Source: Candidatus Palauibacter rhopaloidicola (GTDB lineage Bacteria; Gemmatimonadota; Gemmatimonadetes; Palauibacterales; Palauibacteraceae). Taken from it: a stretch of DNA of 64,000 nt. The translations under genes were made by a program, and so were the position numbers. The stretch spans positions 62,001-126,000 of the forward strand of contig JAPPGH010000017.1 in the NCBI GenBank assembly GCA_026914155.1, read 5' to 3'. Shown here piece by piece: positions 1 through 9,775 of this stretch. The notes beneath the pieces were generated by a model. That model ran no database searches, was not told the DNA's origin, and saw only the letters and a list, made by a program, of their open reading frames with translations. Each line of letters starts with the position of its first letter. Within the stretch, counting starts at the first letter, position 1.

Positions 1-3000
1 GCTGCACGTGAGGAGGACGGCGTCGTCCCGCCAGGTGACGATCTGGCAGGGGACGTGGAGGATCGGGCCCTGGGTCAGGAGCGGTCGGAGACGCGCCGGG
101 TCGAAGAGGTCGAGATCGGTGACGCTCTCCAGTACCTCCTGAACGGAGTCTCCGAGCAGCGCGAGCCAGCAGTGGGAGTCGGTGGTGTCCGTGTAGTGCG
201 GGCCGTCCGGCATGGCGGGTGCCGTGCCGGGGCCGACGTGCCAGATCGAGGCCTGGGTTCCGTTCATCCGGTTGATCATCAGCCCGTCGCGGATCGCGAC
301 TTCTCCCGGCGTGCGCGGCACGTGGAGGCCGAACGGCTGCACGGTCCGGATGTCGCGGTACTGGACGTCCCAGCGCGCCCGGTGGCTGAGGTCGACGAGG
401 CGGGCCTGGCGCAGGGCGTCGGCGGGGGCGCGGTCGGATTCGTAGTCGAGCACCACGTGCCAGCCGGCCCGGCGCTCGGTGCGGGCGGGCGCCGCGTCAA
501 AGTGGACCGGAGACCGGCGATGGGCCGCGGGCGCCGGCTGCGATGAGGCCTCGCCCGACCGGGGCGGGCGCCCTTCGGGGGCGATCCGCAGGCGCGTGCC
601 TTTCGGATCGTAGAAGTGGAGAGGCACCACGGTCGCGGTCGAACGCACGGTCCGCCCGTCCGGCGACTCGTACAGGTCGAGCGAACGGCCCCGCTCCGCC
701 AGCCGGTCCTCGACGAGGGCGAGCCCGTACTGCCAGCCCAGCGTCTCGCTGTGCCGCGTCGTGCAGACGAAGCCGGCGATCCGGTCCCCGTCCACGACGA
801 GCGCCCCGTCGTCAGGCGCGTGGGCGACGTGGTGAGCCGTCCCGGCGCCCTTGTCGCGGGCAGCGGGATCGTCGATCCGGAGTCCGACGAGCTTCAGCCG
901 CCCGGACTGCGCCTCGCAGTGGCGCAGCGCAGCGGCGCCCACCTTGCCGGAGGCCGTGTCCTCGCGGTCCCAGAGCCAGCCCATGCCGATGTCGAGGAGG
1001 GTGACGCGCTGCTCGGACTCCGTCCCGATGATCACGTGTCCCTTCTCGGCCCGCAGGCAGTTCTGCGCTTCGAGCCCGAACGGGCGGATGCCGAACTCCG
1101 CCCCGGCCTCCCACAACAGGTCCCACACGTAGCGGGCGTAACTCGCACCCACGTGCAGTTCATAGGACAGCTCGCCCACGAACCCGAGCCGCAGGCACCG
1201 CGCGGCCACGCCGGCCCCGACCTCGATCTCCCGGCAGCCGAGGTACGGGAATGTTTCGTCGGACAGACCTGCGCCCGTGATCTTTCCCAGCACCCGCCGC
1301 GCGTTCGGCCCGGCCACGTTGATGGAGGCGAGGGCGTCGGTGAGGTTCACGAGGTTGTAGTCCCACCCGTCGTACCGCGTGTGGAAGCGGAGCCACTCGA
1401 CCGTGCCGCCCGCCCGGTTCGAACTCGTCGTGAAGTAGAACTCGTCCTCACCCGTCCGCACGACGACGCCGTCGTCGATGATGTTGCCGGTGTCGTTGCA
1501 CATCGCCGAATACGTGCAGCGGCCGGTCCGGGCCCGCGTCATGTCGGAGACGTAGACGCGCTGGAGCGCCCGCAGGGCGTCGGGTCCCCAGATCCGGAAC
1601 TTCCCCAGCGGCGAACTGTCGAGGAGGCCCAGGTTCTCGCGCACGTTGCGGATCTCCTCCAGGCACTCCCGGTCCTCGCTGAAGTAGCGCGCCCTGAGCC
1701 ACGGCCCCGCGCGGCGGAATACGGCGCCCCGCGCGGCCTGGTCGTCGTGGAGCGGGGTCCGCTTGTGGACGTCGTGGTTCGGGCCCGCGAGCGTCGCGAG
1801 GGAAGGGGGGATGACGGGCGGGCGCACCGTGGTGGCGGCGAAGCTGCCCACCGGCCGCCCCGCGATCTCGGCCATCGCCATGGCGAGGTCCTGGCCCGGC
1901 ACCCGGTACTGTCCCGGCCCGAGGCCGAAGTTGCCGTAGCGCTTCGCGAGTTCGGGCACGTCGAGGCCGTAGGCGGCGCACTGGGCCGCGTTCTTCCACG
2001 TGCCGTCCTCGTCGAAGTCGAGGAACGCCTTGCGGCCGGGGGCGAGACGTGGTCCGACGGCGGGTCCGCGGACGATCGAGGAGCCCCGGGCGGGCCCCGG
2101 CAGGTCGGCCAGCCGCGCGCGCTCCCGGGTCAGCGCCCCCGCGACGCTCGCGCCGCACGCCGCGGCGGCCTCGAGCCCCGCGATCCGCCCGGAGCAGGTG
2201 AGCGCCTCGAGACCGGTGAGCCGCAGGACGCCGCCCGCGGCGAACACGTCGGGCGGGAGGCGCTCGAGCTCGAAGGTCCGGGTGCGCTCGCCGTGGCGGA
2301 ACCGCGCGCCGGCGCACGAGAGGATCCCGATGTCCGGTTGCCGTCCCGCGCTCGCCACCAGCAGATCGCACGCCACGCGCAGCGAGTCGCCCCCCGAGCC
2401 GCCCGCCAAGCCACTCCCTGCCCGGGCCGCCACCTCGACGCCCCGCACCCGGTCCCGACCGCGCGCGCGGGACGCGGCCCAGCCCGGCCGGAAGTCGATT
2501 CCCGCCGCCGACAGGGCCTCCAGCAGCTCCGGGTCGTGTCCTTCGCGCCGGGCGTCGGCGACGACGCGCACATCCACGCCGAGCGCGGCCAGATCCGCCG
2601 CCGCCTCGAGCCCGAGGTCGTCGCCCACGCTGAAAGCGGCGGCCGCGCCCGGCCGGACGCCGTACGTCCTCGCGAGCCGGATCGCCGTGTCCGCCTGCAT
2701 CACCCCCGGACGATCGTTGTGCTCGAACACGAGCGGCCGCTCGATCGAGCCCGTCGCGACCACGATCGTCCGCGCCCGGCACTCCCAGTGCGATTCCCGC
2801 GGTCCCCGGTCGAACGGCGTCGTCGCAGCGCCCCCGGCGGTGGCGCTTCCGGCCGCGCGCTCCGTCCCGCCGCACTGGAAGCCCGTGAGCAGGTTCTCGC
2901 CCCAGATTCCCGTGACCGGAGCGTGCCGGAACAGGCGGATCGAGCCCATCCCTTCGACCTGCTCGACGAGAGCTGACACGTCGTCGGCCAGCGGGCGACC

Positions 3001-3654
3001 CTGCCGCACGCGCCAGTCGAGGTGCCCGCCCAGCCACGGCCGGCGCTCGAACAGGCACACGCGCAGACCCCGCCGCCCGGCCTCGAGCGCGGCCGAAAGC
3101 CCGGCAGGGCCACCGCCGACCACCGCCACGTCCGCGTGCAGGTAGCGCTCGGCCCGCTCCCCCCCGCCCGCGCGCTCCCCCCCGTCCGCCGGCTCCGCCG
3201 CGTCGAGCCGCAGCACGCCCAGGCCGGCCAGCGCCCGCATCCGTTCCTGGAAGAACCGGGCGGCCCACGCAGGCCGGTGAAAGATCCGGTAGTAGAAGCC
3301 CGCCGGCATGAACCGGTCCAGCCGGTCCAGGAAGCCGTACACGTCGAACCGCGGATCGCCGCGCACGTTCTGGGCGCCGACCTCCATCCCCTCGCTCAGC
3401 GGCGTGGTCCCCGCCGACTGGTTCGGGACGCCGTCGATCGAGACGAGCTGGCTCGACCCTTCCCCCTCCAGGTCGTACAGCCCCCGGGGCCGGTGATACT
3501 CGAAGCTCCGGCCGAAGGTGCTGACCCCCGCTCCCCAGAGCGCCGACGCGACCGTGTCTCCCTCGAACCCCTCCAGCGTGCGCCCGCACCAGCGGAATCC
3601 GAGCGGCCGCGAGCGGTCGATGCGCTCCGTCGACGACGGTGGCAGCCGGCTCAC
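1..3654 (-). CDS. soxA: Sarcosine oxidase alpha subunit fused in frame to a gamma-subunit-like (SoxG/GcvT-like) C-terminal domain; truncated by the left window edge
   Basis: Frame read by hand from GTG at 3654: VSRLPPSSTERIDRSRPLGFRWCGRTLEGFEGDTVASALWGAGVSTFGRSFEYHRPRGLYDLEGEGSSQLVSIDGVPNQSAGTTPLSEGMEVGAQNVRGDPRFDVYGFLDR. Open to base 1, so absent from the ORF track (no stop in window). GTGA overlap with soxD stop. C-terminal part: DLSHRARWDVQYRDIRTVQPFGLHVPRTPGEVAIRDGLMINRMNGTQASIWHV...DSHCWLALLGDSVQEVLESVTDLDLFDPARLRPLLTQGPILHVPCQIVTWRDD. Confidence 0.88.
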   Translation of the reverse strand, partial: MSRLPPSSTERIDRSRPLGFRWCGRTLEGFEGDTVASALWGAGVSTFGRSFEYHRPRGLYDLEGEGSSQLVSIDGVPNQSAGTTPLSEGMEVGAQNVRGDPRFDVYGFLDRLDRFMPAGFYYRIFHRPAWAARFFQERMRALAGLGVLRLDAAEPADGGERAGGGERAERYLHADVAVVGGGPAGLSAALEAGRRGLRVCLFERRPWLGGHLDWRVRQGRPLADDVSALVEQVEGMGSIRLFRHAPVTGIWGENLLTGFQCGGTERAAGSATAGGAATTPFDRGPRESHWECRARTIVVATGSIERPLVFEHNDRPGVMQADTAIRLARTYGVRPGAAAAFSVGDDLGLEAAADLAALGVDVRVVADARREGHDPELLEALSAAGIDFRPGWAASRARGRDRVRGVEVAARAGSGLAGGSGGDSLRVACDLLVASAGRQPDIGILSCAGARFRHGERTRTFELERLPPDVFAAGGVLRLTGLEALTCSGRIAGLEAAAACGASVAGALTRERARLADLPGPARGSSIVRGPAVGPRLAPGRKAFLDFDEDGTWKNAAQCAAYGLDVPELAKRYGNFGLGPGQYRVPGQDLAMAMAEIAGRPVGSFAATTVRPPVIPPSLATLAGPNHDVHKRTPLHDDQAARGAVFRRAGPWLRARYFSEDRECLEEIRNVRENLGLLDSSPLGKFRIWGPDALRALQRVYVSDMTRARTGRCTYSAMCNDTGNIIDDGVVVRTGEDEFYFTTSSNRAGGTVEWLRFHTRYDGWDYNLVNLTDALASINVAGPNARRVLGKITGAGLSDETFPYLGCREIEVGAGVAARCLRLGFVGELSYELHVGASYARYVWDLLWEAGAEFGIRPFGLEAQNCLRAEKGHVIIGTESEQRVTLLDIGMGWLWDREDTASGKVGAAALRHCEAQSGRLKLVGLRIDDPAARDKGAGTAHHVAHAPDDGALVVDGDRIAGFVCTTRHSETLGWQYGLALVEDRLAERGRSLDLYESPDGRTVRSTATVVPLHFYDPKGTRLRIAPEGRPPRSGEASSQPAPAAHRRSPVHFDAAPARTERRAGWHVVLDYESDRAPADALRQARLVDLSHRARWDVQYRDIRTVQPFGLHVPRTPGEVAIRDGLMINRMNGTQASIWHVGPGTAPAMPDGPHYTDTTDSHCWLALLGDSVQEVLESVTDLDLFDPARLRPLLTQGPILHVPCQIVTWRDDAVLLTCS

Positions 3655-3968
3655 GAAAAACCTTCCCCACTCCCCTCGCTTCCGCCCGCCTCGACGCCGC
3701 CGGGCCGCATCTCCCGGTTCGTGGCCGGGTCGCGCCACGTCGAGAACCAGACGCCGCAGCCCGCTCCGTGGTGCCACCACTCCTCCTGCGGCTCCAGGCG
3801 GTTCATGCGGAACTGCGCCCAGCGGAAGTGCGCTTCGGCTCCGGCCGCCGAGCCCGCTCCGGCCCCCGGCTCCGCCTCCTTCGGCCTCGGTCCCCGCTCC
3901 GGTCCCCCGTAGGTGAACTCGTACACGTCGCGCTTCCCGCACACCGGGCACGTCAACCGGAACGTCAC
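3651..3968 (-). CDS. soxD: Sarcosine oxidase delta subunit
   Basis: CPVCGKRDVYEFTYGG N-terminal zinc motif and EWWHHGAGCGVWFSTWRDPATN C-terminal motif; between soxB and soxA. Confidence 0.9.
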   Translation of the reverse strand: MTFRLTCPVCGKRDVYEFTYGGPERGPRPKEAEPGAGAGSAAGAEAHFRWAQFRMNRLEPQEEWWHHGAGCGVWFSTWRDPATNREMRPGGVEAGGSEGSGEGFS

Positions 3969-4020
3969 GGCGTCCGTCTCACGGCCAGGCCCGGGGTCGC
4001 GTCCAGGGTTGCGTCCACCG

Positions 4021-5292
4021 TCAGCCCCACTGTCCGTACTTCATGGTGGCGGCCGTCTCCCCCATGTACCGATTCTCCAGGAAGCGGCTCAACGCGAACG
4101 GGCGCAGGATCTCCGGCGCCTCCTCGCGCGCCATGAACTCGGCCATGTACTTGCCCGCCACCGGCCCGGACTTGAAGCCGAAGTATCCCCAGCCCACGTC
4201 CAGGTAGAGCCCCTCATGGGCGAAGTTGCCGTCGAGGATCGGCGCCATGTCCGGCGTCATGTCCGCCAGCCCCGCCCACACGCGCAGGAAGCGCACCCCC
4301 TTCAGACACGGCATGAAGTCCGTCAGCGCCTCGGCCTGGTGCTTGAAGTACCGCGCCGTGACGTCCGTCGTGTAGTTCACCTGCGGGTCCATGTGCGCGC
4401 CCGTCGCGATCTCCCCCTTCAGCGTCTGGTTCGCGTAGACGTGGTAGGCGCCCGAACTCACGACGTGATGCAGGAATGGCTTCAGCGGCTGCGTCACCAT
4501 CGCCTGGATCGTGAGCGGGTTCACCGGCAGTTCGATGTCGAGCATCGCCGCGACCGCCGGTCCGTACCCGCCCGCCATGATCCCCAGCTTCCGGCACCCG
4601 ATCGGCCCCGCGCTCGTCCGCACGCCCGTCACCCGCCCGCCCTCCGTGTCGATCCCCCGCACCTCGACGCCCTGGTGGATGGCGGCCCCGTGCAGGCTGG
4701 CGCCGCGGGCGAGTCCCCACACCACCGCGTCGTGCCGCACGACCCCCCCCGGCGGGTGATACATGCCGGCCTGGATCGGGTGCGCGGGCCGGTCCGACAC
4801 ATCGAGCGCCGGGACCAGTTCCTTGCACTGGCGCGGGTCGAGCAGTTCCGAGCGCACGCCGCAGAAGTTCGCCGTGTTGATGGAGAGCCGGAACGCGGCC
4901 ACCGCCGCCTCGCTGTGCGCGAGGTTGACGTTGCCGCAGTTGTGGAACATGAGGTTGAAGTCGAGTTCGTCCGTGAGGATGGGCCACAGCTTCAGGCCCT
5001 GGTCATAGAGCGGCACGTTCTCCTGCGTGCGCTGGTTCGCGCGCACGATCGCCGTGTTTCGCCCGGAGCCCCCGAACCCGATGTACTGGCTCTCGAGCAC
5101 GGCGATATCCCGGACGCCGTGGTCCTTCGCGAGATAGTAGGCCGTGGCGAGGCCGTGGATGCCGCCCCCGATGATCACGACGTCGTAGTGGCGGCGGAGT
5201 GGCTGCTCTTCCCACAGGCGGCCCGGACGAAGGACCCCCGCCCCGAGCGCGGACTTCAGCCTCCCCAGCCTCCCCAGCGCTCCAGGGCTCAC
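4021..5292 (-). CDS. soxB: Sarcosine oxidase beta subunit (FAD-dependent)
   Basis: VVIIGGGIHGLATAYYLAKDHGVRDIAVLESQYIGFGGSGRNTAIVRANQRTQE; sox gene context. Confidence 0.92.
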   Translation of the reverse strand: MSPGALGRLGRLKSALGAGVLRPGRLWEEQPLRRHYDVVIIGGGIHGLATAYYLAKDHGVRDIAVLESQYIGFGGSGRNTAIVRANQRTQENVPLYDQGLKLWPILTDELDFNLMFHNCGNVNLAHSEAAVAAFRLSINTANFCGVRSELLDPRQCKELVPALDVSDRPAHPIQAGMYHPPGGVVRHDAVVWGLARGASLHGAAIHQGVEVRGIDTEGGRVTGVRTSAGPIGCRKLGIMAGGYGPAVAAMLDIELPVNPLTIQAMVTQPLKPFLHHVVSSGAYHVYANQTLKGEIATGAHMDPQVNYTTDVTARYFKHQAEALTDFMPCLKGVRFLRVWAGLADMTPDMAPILDGNFAHEGLYLDVGWGYFGFKSGPVAGKYMAEFMAREEAPEILRPFALSRFLENRYMGETAATMKYGQWG

Positions 5293-5317
5293 GGCACGCG
5301 GGTCGACGAGTGAGGGG

Positions 5318-6637
5318 TCAGCCGATGACCGAGTAGGACGAATCCGGGTTCATCGTCCGCAGCCGGCTGAAGAACCCGAGGTTACAGTCCCGTCTCGTGT
5401 ACTTCATATGAAACCGCACCGGATCGGCGTCGTGGTCGCGCCCGCCCTCGACCCGCTCGATGAGTTCCGCCATGAGTTGCCCCGCGACCGGCGCGTTCTT
5501 GAACTGGTTCCCCGACGTCCCCACCGCCATGTAGAAGCCGGGCAGATCGGACTTGTCATAGATGGGAATCCAGTCGTCCGACACGTCATAGAGGTCGACG
5601 AGTCCCTGCCGCGCCTCCGGCACGGGGAGTCCCTTCACCCGCTGCGCCTCGCGCAGGACCTGCGTCCTCCACTGATAACTGAACGTATTGTCATAGTCGT
5701 CCGGGTCCTCCACCCACTCCAGATCGTCGCAGGGCGGGTCCTCGGAACCGATCAGAATGTGATTCCCCACCTCGGGCCGCGAATAACACCCGATATCGCT
5801 GTCCGAGATCAGCATCCCGACCACGTTATAGTCGACGCCCTCGGGCGCGGGCACGTGGCACACCTCCTGCTTCAGAGCGCGCGTCTTGATGTTCATCCCC
5901 TCCTCGACCCCTGCCATGCGGTTGATGACGAAGGAATGAGGCCCGCCCACGTTCACCACGACGGGCGCCCGCACCTCGGAGCCGTCCTTCAGGCGGACGC
6001 CCGCGACCCTCCCGTTCTCCCGGAGGATCTCCGTCACCTCCGTGTTGAAGCGGAACTCCCCCCCGTGCGCCTCGCACCCGAGTTGCACGTTGTGGCAGCA
6101 CAGTTGCGGATCGTTGATGTAGCCGGACTCCGGGATGTAGACGGCCCCCGCCACGTTCCCGCCCGAGGGCCTGCCGAACCCCGGATCCTCCTCCGTCACG
6201 GGAGGGCCGAACTGTCGCGTGTCGAGACAGGAGAGCTTCTCCTTCATCCCCTCCGCGTCCAGATCCTCGTACGCGACGTGCAGTTCGTCGAGACTCTCCT
6301 TCACCCTCTCCAGGTGGTGGTTCTTCTCCGTCTTCGTGACGAGGCAGCCGGTGTTGACGTAGCGGGCGAGCCCGGAGGGGTCCGGCACGCCGACGTACTT
6401 CCCCCAGTCGAGCCAGTAGAAGTAGGACTCGCGCGCCATGGCGACGCCGTCGGGGGTCGAATAGTGGAGGCGGATGATGGCGCAGGTGTTCGAGGTCGAG
6501 CCGTACCCGGCGGCGGGGAGCTTGTCGACGTTCAGCGTCCGGAACCCGCGCTTGGCCAGCTCGAAGCCCGTGCAGACGCCGATGACGCCCGCCCCGATGA
6601 TGATCGCGTCGTAGTCCCGGGACATCGCTGCACTCAC
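5318..6637 (-). CDS. FAD-dependent DAO-family oxidoreductase (sarcosine/dimethylglycine oxidase-like)
   Basis: DAIIIGAGVIGVCTGFELAKRGFRTLNVDK Rossmann motif; DDWIPIYDKSDLPGFYMAVGTSGNQFKNAPVAGQLMAELI C-terminal DAO motif. Confidence 0.85.
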   Translation of the reverse strand: MSAAMSRDYDAIIIGAGVIGVCTGFELAKRGFRTLNVDKLPAAGYGSTSNTCAIIRLHYSTPDGVAMARESYFYWLDWGKYVGVPDPSGLARYVNTGCLVTKTEKNHHLERVKESLDELHVAYEDLDAEGMKEKLSCLDTRQFGPPVTEEDPGFGRPSGGNVAGAVYIPESGYINDPQLCCHNVQLGCEAHGGEFRFNTEVTEILRENGRVAGVRLKDGSEVRAPVVVNVGGPHSFVINRMAGVEEGMNIKTRALKQEVCHVPAPEGVDYNVVGMLISDSDIGCYSRPEVGNHILIGSEDPPCDDLEWVEDPDDYDNTFSYQWRTQVLREAQRVKGLPVPEARQGLVDLYDVSDDWIPIYDKSDLPGFYMAVGTSGNQFKNAPVAGQLMAELIERVEGGRDHDADPVRFHMKYTRRDCNLGFFSRLRTMNPDSSYSVIG

Positions 6638-6641
6638 CGTC

Positions 6642-8132
6642 TCAGCCGCCGATGCGCTCGTACACCGCGTGCGAGACGCGCTCGTTGCCGTCCGCGTCCG
6701 TGCTCCGGTACTCGTTGTCGATCCGGTTTCCGTCCTCGGAGAGGACGTTGATGATGACCTGCGTGACCCGGCCGTCCCGCCGGCTCGTGATGCGGTTCGT
6801 GTAGCGGTCGACGACCTCGACCGCCGTCTCGACGCCGTCCCGCCCGGTCACGGGCCGGAATTCGCCATCGAACAGCGTGTCGTAGCTCCACTTCGCTTCG
6901 CCCCCGCGGGCGTTCGTCGACTCGACGGTGATCTTCATCCCCCCGTCTCCCCAGGGTTCGTACGTCATGACGTTGATCGCCGGGGCCGGCGCGTCGGAGC
7001 GCAGCTTCCACACGCCGTAGCGGGGGTTGGCGCCGCCGGCGGCCGGATCCGCCGGGGTGCCCGGGTTGAACAGGAAGTAGTCGTAGATTGCGCGGGAGAT
7101 CTGGGCGATCGTCGCCTCGCGCGCCGGGACCGAACGCTCCGAGTCCTTGACGAACACGACCGTGATGACGTGCCCGGCCCCGTCGGGAAGGTAGATGTAG
7201 CCGACGTCGTTGGTGGTCCCGCCGATCGTCCCCGTCTTGTGGCCGACCGGCGTGCCGGGCGGCAGCACGCCCTTGATGCGGCCGGTGCCCGTCTGCACGC
7301 GCAGCATGACGTCCTTGAAGACCTCCGTGTTCTTCGAGCCCAGCGCCTTGCCCGCCCAGGTCATGGCCAGGAGGTGCGCCATCGCGCGGGGCGTGGACGT
7401 GTCGCGCGCATCGGTCGAGAAGGCCTCCCGCGCCGCCGCGCGCTCGGCTGCCGATACGTCGGCGGCCCGTCCCCGGAACTCCGACATCGAGATGCGGCCG
7501 TCCGCGGGGGTCTCGACGCCGGAATAGTCCCCGATCAGCGACGAGGTCGGACGGTCCACGCTCAGCCCGTCGACCTGCAGTTCCGCCATGCGCGCGTTCA
7601 CCGCGTCGGGTCCGCCGGCCGCCGTGAGGGTGAGGTCCGTCGCGCTGTTGTCGGAGATGAGGAGCATCAGTTCGAGCAGGTTCCGGAGGGAAAGCGCCAC
7701 TCCGGGATCGTCGAACAGGTTCGAGATCGTGCCGCTGCCCGGATGGATGTCCGCGGGTTCGAGTTCGACCATGTCCGCGAGGGAAATCTCGCCGCGGTCG
7801 GCCCGGGACAGGAGTTGCACCGCGATCGGAACCTTGTAGGTAGAGGCCATGGGGAAGCGCGCGTCCTCGTTGAACCACACCGCGCGGCCCGTCTCGATGT
7901 GGACGGCGCCCACGCCCACCGTACCTCCGCTGCTCGGCGCCAGGCGTTCGATCTCCGCCAGGAGACGGCCGAGACCCGCGTCCCCCTCGGGCGTGACGGA
8001 CTGCGCCGCGACGGGGACGGCAGCCCACAGTCCAACCGCCAGGGTCGCGACGGTCAACGTCGCCGTGGTCAGGGTCGCCGCCCGCCTCCTGGCGGCCCAC
8101 CCGGTGTAGTCGTGACGTGTCCACACGCGCAT
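6642..8132 (-). CDS. Secreted class A beta-lactamase-fold serine hydrolase with C-terminal extension
   Basis: Signal peptide-like N-terminus; STYK (SxxK), SDN and KTGT motifs; DARDTSTPRAMA; about 130 aa extra C-terminal region. Confidence 0.82.
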   Translation of the reverse strand: MRVWTRHDYTGWAARRRAATLTTATLTVATLAVGLWAAVPVAAQSVTPEGDAGLGRLLAEIERLAPSSGGTVGVGAVHIETGRAVWFNEDARFPMASTYKVPIAVQLLSRADRGEISLADMVELEPADIHPGSGTISNLFDDPGVALSLRNLLELMLLISDNSATDLTLTAAGGPDAVNARMAELQVDGLSVDRPTSSLIGDYSGVETPADGRISMSEFRGRAADVSAAERAAAREAFSTDARDTSTPRAMAHLLAMTWAGKALGSKNTEVFKDVMLRVQTGTGRIKGVLPPGTPVGHKTGTIGGTTNDVGYIYLPDGAGHVITVVFVKDSERSVPAREATIAQISRAIYDYFLFNPGTPADPAAGGANPRYGVWKLRSDAPAPAINVMTYEPWGDGGMKITVESTNARGGEAKWSYDTLFDGEFRPVTGRDGVETAVEVVDRYTNRITSRRDGRVTQVIINVLSEDGNRIDNEYRSTDADGNERVSHAVYERIGG

Positions 8133-8282
8133 CGCTCATGCTCCCTGTTCATCCCGTGCCGATCCTGCTCCGTGCCGGTACGGTAGCCGTTGCGCAACTC
8201 GCGGACGAGACCACCGGGGCCGGGTCGCCCCGGCAGGCCCGCCGGTGGCATACTCCGCGATCCACGCAGGGAGAGGGAGGCG

Positions 8283-9656
8283 ATGCCGGGCGATCGAAAC
8301 GGGAAGGCGACAGGACGTTCCCGCGGGAACGCGGCGAGGGATGGCGGGAGTTCACCGCGGGACGCCGGACACGTGAAGGCGACCGCGAGCGACGGCGCGC
8401 TGACCCTTGAGGAACGCCGCAGCGCGGAGGCCGTGGATCCGGAACGGCTCTTCGCGCTCCTGGCCGATCTGATCGCGATCGAGAGCGTCGCGAACCGCGA
8501 GACGCCGGCCCAGGAGCGGGTCGCCGCGGAGATGCGGGCCATCGGTCTCGAGACGGACGTGTGGGAGATCGACTTCGAGCAACTGCGCCGGCACCCCGCC
8601 TACACCGCCGACGTGGAGCGTCACGAAGGTCTCGGCGTCGTCGGCAGCACGGGACGCGACGACGGCCGGACGCTGATCCTCAACGGGCACGTCGATGTCG
8701 TCCCCGCCGGCGAGCTCGAGCGCTGGACGCACCCGCCCTTCGAGCTCACGAAGCGCGGCGGGCGCCTGTTCGGGCGCGGGGTCGTGGACATGAAGGGGCA
8801 GCTGTGCAGCGCGTTGGCGGCGGCGCGGGCGCTGCGCGATGCCGGCATCGAACTCGACGGTGCTCTGCAGATCCAGAGCGTGATCGGCGAGGAGGACGGC
8901 GGCGCCGGCATGCTGGCCACGATCGAGCGCGGACACACCGGCGACGGGGCGATCGTCGTCGAGCCGACGGAGTTCGTCATCGCGCCCGCGCAGGCCGGCG
9001 CGCTCAGCTTCCGGCTCACCGTCTCCGGGCTCGCCGCGCACGGAGCCCTGCGGGAGGAAGGCGTGGACCCGGTCGAGAAGTTCATCCCCATCTTCCAGCG
9101 ACTCCGGGCCCTGGAGGCGGACCGGAACCGCGACGTGGCCGAGCCGCTGTTTCGCGGGGAGGCGCTGCCGTACGCGCTGACCATGGGACGGCTCCGGGCG
9201 GGCATCTGGCCCTCGACGGTGGCCGAGAGCCTCGTTATCGAGGGTCGCTACGGCGTCGCGCCCGGAGAGAATTTGGCCGCTGCGCGCCGCGCGCTGGAGG
9301 ACGCCGTGGCGGAGGCGGCTTCCGGTGACGCCTGGCTGCGCGACCACCCGCCCGCGGTCGAGTGGGTCGGGGCGCAGTTCGCCCCCGCCCGCACGGACGA
9401 GCGCGACCCCGTGGTCGGCACGCTGGCCGGCGCCGTGCGGTCGCTCGGCCGCACGGAACCCCGCGTCGGGGGCGTGCGCTACGGCGCGGACATGCGGCTC
9501 CTCGTCAACCACGGCCACGTGCCCACGGTGCTCTTCGGCCCCGGCGACGTCCGCGAGGCCCACCGCCCCGACGAGAGCATCCGCGCCGCCGACCTCGTCG
9601 AACTCGCCCGCATCCTCGCTGTCGCCGCCATCCGCTTCTGCGGCATCCGCCGGTGA
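8283..9656 (+). CDS. M20-family ArgE/DapE-type deacylase/peptidase
   Basis: NGHVDVVPAGELERWTHPPFELTKRGGRLFGRGVVDMKGQLCS; GEEDGGAG; start chosen at MPGDRNG. Confidence 0.88.
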   Translation: MPGDRNGKATGRSRGNAARDGGSSPRDAGHVKATASDGALTLEERRSAEAVDPERLFALLADLIAIESVANRETPAQERVAAEMRAIGLETDVWEIDFEQLRRHPAYTADVERHEGLGVVGSTGRDDGRTLILNGHVDVVPAGELERWTHPPFELTKRGGRLFGRGVVDMKGQLCSALAAARALRDAGIELDGALQIQSVIGEEDGGAGMLATIERGHTGDGAIVVEPTEFVIAPAQAGALSFRLTVSGLAAHGALREEGVDPVEKFIPIFQRLRALEADRNRDVAEPLFRGEALPYALTMGRLRAGIWPSTVAESLVIEGRYGVAPGENLAAARRALEDAVAEAASGDAWLRDHPPAVEWVGAQFAPARTDERDPVVGTLAGAVRSLGRTEPRVGGVRYGADMRLLVNHGHVPTVLFGPGDVREAHRPDESIRAADLVELARILAVAAIRFCGIRR

Positions 9657-9775
9657 CGACCTGCGGTCAAGCACGCTGGATACGCCTTCCGGTCGGGTCA
9701 CGTCTCGCCAAGGTTGAGGCTACAGGTTCATATCAACGGCTGCTCATCGAGTTTCCCCCGAGGACAGGTGCTGCC

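Noticed and set aside
616-2976. Long plus-strand ORF (786 aa) and minus ORF 1448..3670 (740 aa) from the track
   Set aside because: Arg/Pro/Ala-rich shadow ORFs in non-coding frames of the SoxA-SoxG gene; no domain-like sequence
8133-8282. Possible BlaI operator upstream of the beta-lactamase-like gene (GCTACCGTACCGGC)
   Set aside because: Too weak a match to TACTAC-N4-GTAGTA; no support for BlaI control of that gene
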